Shown here: positions 62,375-64,000 of the stretch, piece after piece
How the letters are laid out: every line of letters starts with the position of its first letter
How positions within the stretch are numbered: the stretch's first letter is position 1
DNA from: Sphingobacterium siyangense
GTDB taxonomy: Bacteria; Bacteroidota; Bacteroidia; Sphingobacteriales; Sphingobacteriaceae
Length of the DNA stretch: 64,000 nt
Assembly: GCF_007830445.1 (NCBI RefSeq)
Contig: NZ_VLKR01000009.1
Span: 1-64,000, forward strand
Direction: 5' to 3'
Program-made: the position numbers and the translations under genes
The notes under the pieces: generated by a model
What the model saw: only the letters and a program-made list of their open reading frames with translations
Database searches by the model: none
Told to the model about the DNA's origin: nothing

Positions 62375-63208
62375 TTATTCATGCAAAACCAAAATCGCTT
62401 TAACTGATCGGTTCAAAACTTCATTCACCGTACTACTTGCAAATAAACGGTAAATCATATTATGGTTGCGTTTGACCAAACACAGAATATCGGTCTGATT
62501 GTTTTCAACAAAGTCAATGATCGCATGTGATGGCCGTGTATCATCCTCATCCACATAATTAAAGTTGATATCTACGTTAGGAAGCAACTGACGCATTTTT
62601 TTCTCGCCATTACGCACCAGCTTTTCGTCCAAATCCCTTTCTGAGACGTGTAGAATTTCCAACTTCTTGGGGTCTGAAAGTTTTAAAATACGATTGAGCG
62701 CTTTGACATCACGAACAGACAATTTTGTTGTTTTATAATCCGTTGCCAATGTAATGACTGGAATAACCGACAGATTACTTTCAGGAGGTACAATCAAGGT
62801 CGGAATACGCAATTTTGTCACAGCCATACTCGCATTACTACCGACAATTTCTTTAATGCCTGTCGCCCCGGTAATTCCCATCACCAAAAAAGAAACATCC
62901 GTATATTCAACATACTTTGTGACTACATTACGCAGATAACCTACTTCAACAACGGTTCGCACTTTGAGGTCATTGTATTTATTTTCCTGGACCACCTGAT
63001 CAGTCCATTCTTGCAAAGCAGCACGTTTTCTAGCGTAATAATCTTCTATAAAGATCGCGTTATAAGTACTGTTGTTGATCCCTTCTGTCGGGTGTATGGC
63101 ATGTACAACAGCAACTTCCATATTCAAACGAGAAGCCAAAGACAAGGCGTAACGCAAAGCATGACTTGCATTGATTGAAAAATCGGAGGCAACAAGAATT
63201 TGTTTCAT
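62375..63208 (-). CDS. Universal stress protein, two tandem domains
   Basis: 277 residues with two USP domains. The first (1-140) starts MKQILVASDFSINASHALRYAL and has VMGITGATGIKEIVGSNASMAV, the ATP-binding G-2x-G-9x-G(S/T) type signature. The second (about 150-277) is more degenerate, ending SSTVNEVLNRSVKAILVLH. It lies downstream of the PiT phosphate transporter gene with an 81-base gap. It is a different lineage from the short USP-like pair at 8.5 and 13.0 kb. Confidence 0.9.
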   Translation of the reverse strand: MKQILVASDFSINASHALRYALSLASRLNMEVAVVHAIHPTEGINNSTYNAIFIEDYYARKRAALQEWTDQVVQENKYNDLKVRTVVEVGYLRNVVTKYVEYTDVSFLVMGITGATGIKEIVGSNASMAVTKLRIPTLIVPPESNLSVIPVITLATDYKTTKLSVRDVKALNRILKLSDPKKLEILHVSERDLDEKLVRNGEKKMRQLLPNVDINFNYVDEDDTRPSHAIIDFVENNQTDILCLVKRNHNMIYRLFASSTVNEVLNRSVKAILVLHE

Positions 63209-63289
63209 TTTTTAAGTTTTTAATATTTACCTGTCAATAGCCATGTGTACAAATGCAATGGATGACAAAAACATTCAGATAACAATCAA

Positions 63290-64000
63290 CTAAATAAAAA
63301 GATGGAAGAATACAAATAGTAATAATGCCAAGCCAATTGACACGGGTAAGGTAAGTACCCAGGCAAGACCGATACTTTTGAGTGTCCCTTTATTCAGATT
63401 GCTCTTTCCTCCAGAAGCGACCATTGAACCGGCAATACCACTTGAAAGCACATGCGTTGTACTAACCGGCAAACCCAATACGGTACTGATACCAATTGTC
63501 GAAGCAGCAACAATCTCGCTTGAGGCTCCTTGAGCATAACTTAAATGTTCATTTCCTATTTTTTCACCAATCGTTACTACAATACGTTTCCAACCGATCA
63601 TTGTCCCAAGACCTAAGGCGATTGAAATAGTTAAGATCACCCAGATCGGTGCAAAGTCCGTAAGATGTTTCAATTCGCCCAACTTACGATTAAGCTCCAA
63701 TCGATTTTCAGGATTGATATCGATCTGTTTACTGCTCTCTAATGTAGCAATGGATTTAACTAAACCTTCAACCTCTTTTCTGAATTTAAAAGTACCGGCT
63801 TTATCCGTTACACTTTTATCCATCAAATGCAACTTGACTTGCTCAATCTCCTGATTGACTTGCACAAACATCGTTCCCTGAGCGACATTACTGGAAGCAA
63901 TTCTCTGTAACACGATTTCCGTTTGATCGAGCGTTTTAATGACAGCCGCATCTGGTACGGAATGGTTGATTGAAAAACGAGCAGGCAGAAATGCAATTAA
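63290..64000 (-). CDS. PiT-family inorganic phosphate transporter, C-terminal part (cut by window edge)
   Basis: The frame is open to the right edge, so the start lies outside. A long soluble loop (QEIEQVKLHLMDKSV...) is followed by membrane helices containing the second PHO4 signature ASTIGISTVLGLPVSTTHVLSSGIAGSM (across the last 100 residues), and the protein ends in a hydrophobic FFHLFI. It imports phosphate with cations. The codon at 63913 (GTG) is internal. The large loop between the two halves is typical of Bacteroidota PiT proteins. Confidence 0.88.
   Translation of the reverse strand, partial: LIAFLPARFSINHSVPDAAVIKTLDQTEIVLQRIASSNVAQGTMFVQVNQEIEQVKLHLMDKSVTDKAGTFKFRKEVEGLVKSIATLESSKQIDINPENRLELNRKLGELKHLTDFAPIWVILTISIALGLGTMIGWKRIVVTIGEKIGNEHLSYAQGASSEIVAASTIGISTVLGLPVSTTHVLSSGIAGSMVASGGKSNLNKGTLKSIGLAWVLTLPVSIGLALLLFVFFHLFI

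Overview
The window looks like chromosomal DNA of a Bacteroidota bacterium, most likely Sphingobacteriaceae and perhaps Sphingobacterium. The evidence is two SusC/SusD outer-membrane nutrient systems, an HTCS-type sensor kinase, PF14905-type outer-membrane proteins, LytTR and PchR-like regulators, low GC content, weak A-rich ribosome sites and several promoters with the Bacteroidota -7 element TAnnTTTG. The genus is inferred from protein style, not from a search. I saw no rRNA, tRNA, CRISPR array or phage. The only mobile DNA recognised is the 3' end of an IS4-type transposase at the left edge.

Layout. 0.3-7.1 kb: a carbohydrate module (secreted aldose epimerase, a kinase and AraC-type response regulator that look like a split HTCS, a GH76 mannanase). 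7.2-15.7 kb: one long minus-strand locus. It holds an OmpR-type response regulator and kinase, two paralogous universal-stress-like proteins, an ABC exporter membrane protein with no ATPase domain, an HlyD adaptor, a TolC channel, a small membrane-anchored unknown protein and a DUF1275 protein. Both stress-protein genes share a promoter block of identical geometry. It carries four TTTTAAT half-sites in two 11-bp direct-repeat pairs, a plausible target for the local response regulator. This is my best candidate for an undescribed system. 15.9-23.1 kb: a SusC/SusD pair translationally coupled to a phosphocholine-type phospholipase C. 23.2-27.0 kb: an iron-type cluster (MATE exporter, siderophore-interacting protein, AraC regulator) with two near-identical Fur-like palindromes, and a tiny ORF that is an orphan piece of an ABC ATPase. 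27.1-30.3 kb: a complete glycine-betaine ABC importer behind a long structured leader.

30.4-49 kb contains several damaged genes: a susD with a one-base deletion, the partner susC with a lost start codon, a GH29 fucosidase with an in-frame TAG, and a secreted-protein remnant after an aldo/keto reductase. They sit among intact genes (radical SAM, two dehydrogenase/regulator pairs, a cold-shock-domain fusion, sugar-type oxidoreductases, an EamA transporter). Either this stretch is decaying or the assembly has errors; reads would decide. 50-64 kb: a second aldo/keto reductase with a YdeI/DUF1905 protein, a LytS/LytTR two-component system next to an outer-membrane beta-barrel protein, a phosphonatase-like HAD hydrolase, a DoxX protein with a Crp-type regulator, a polytopic membrane protein with an AraC regulator, a GH16 enzyme, a tandem universal stress protein, and a PiT phosphate transporter cut by the right edge.
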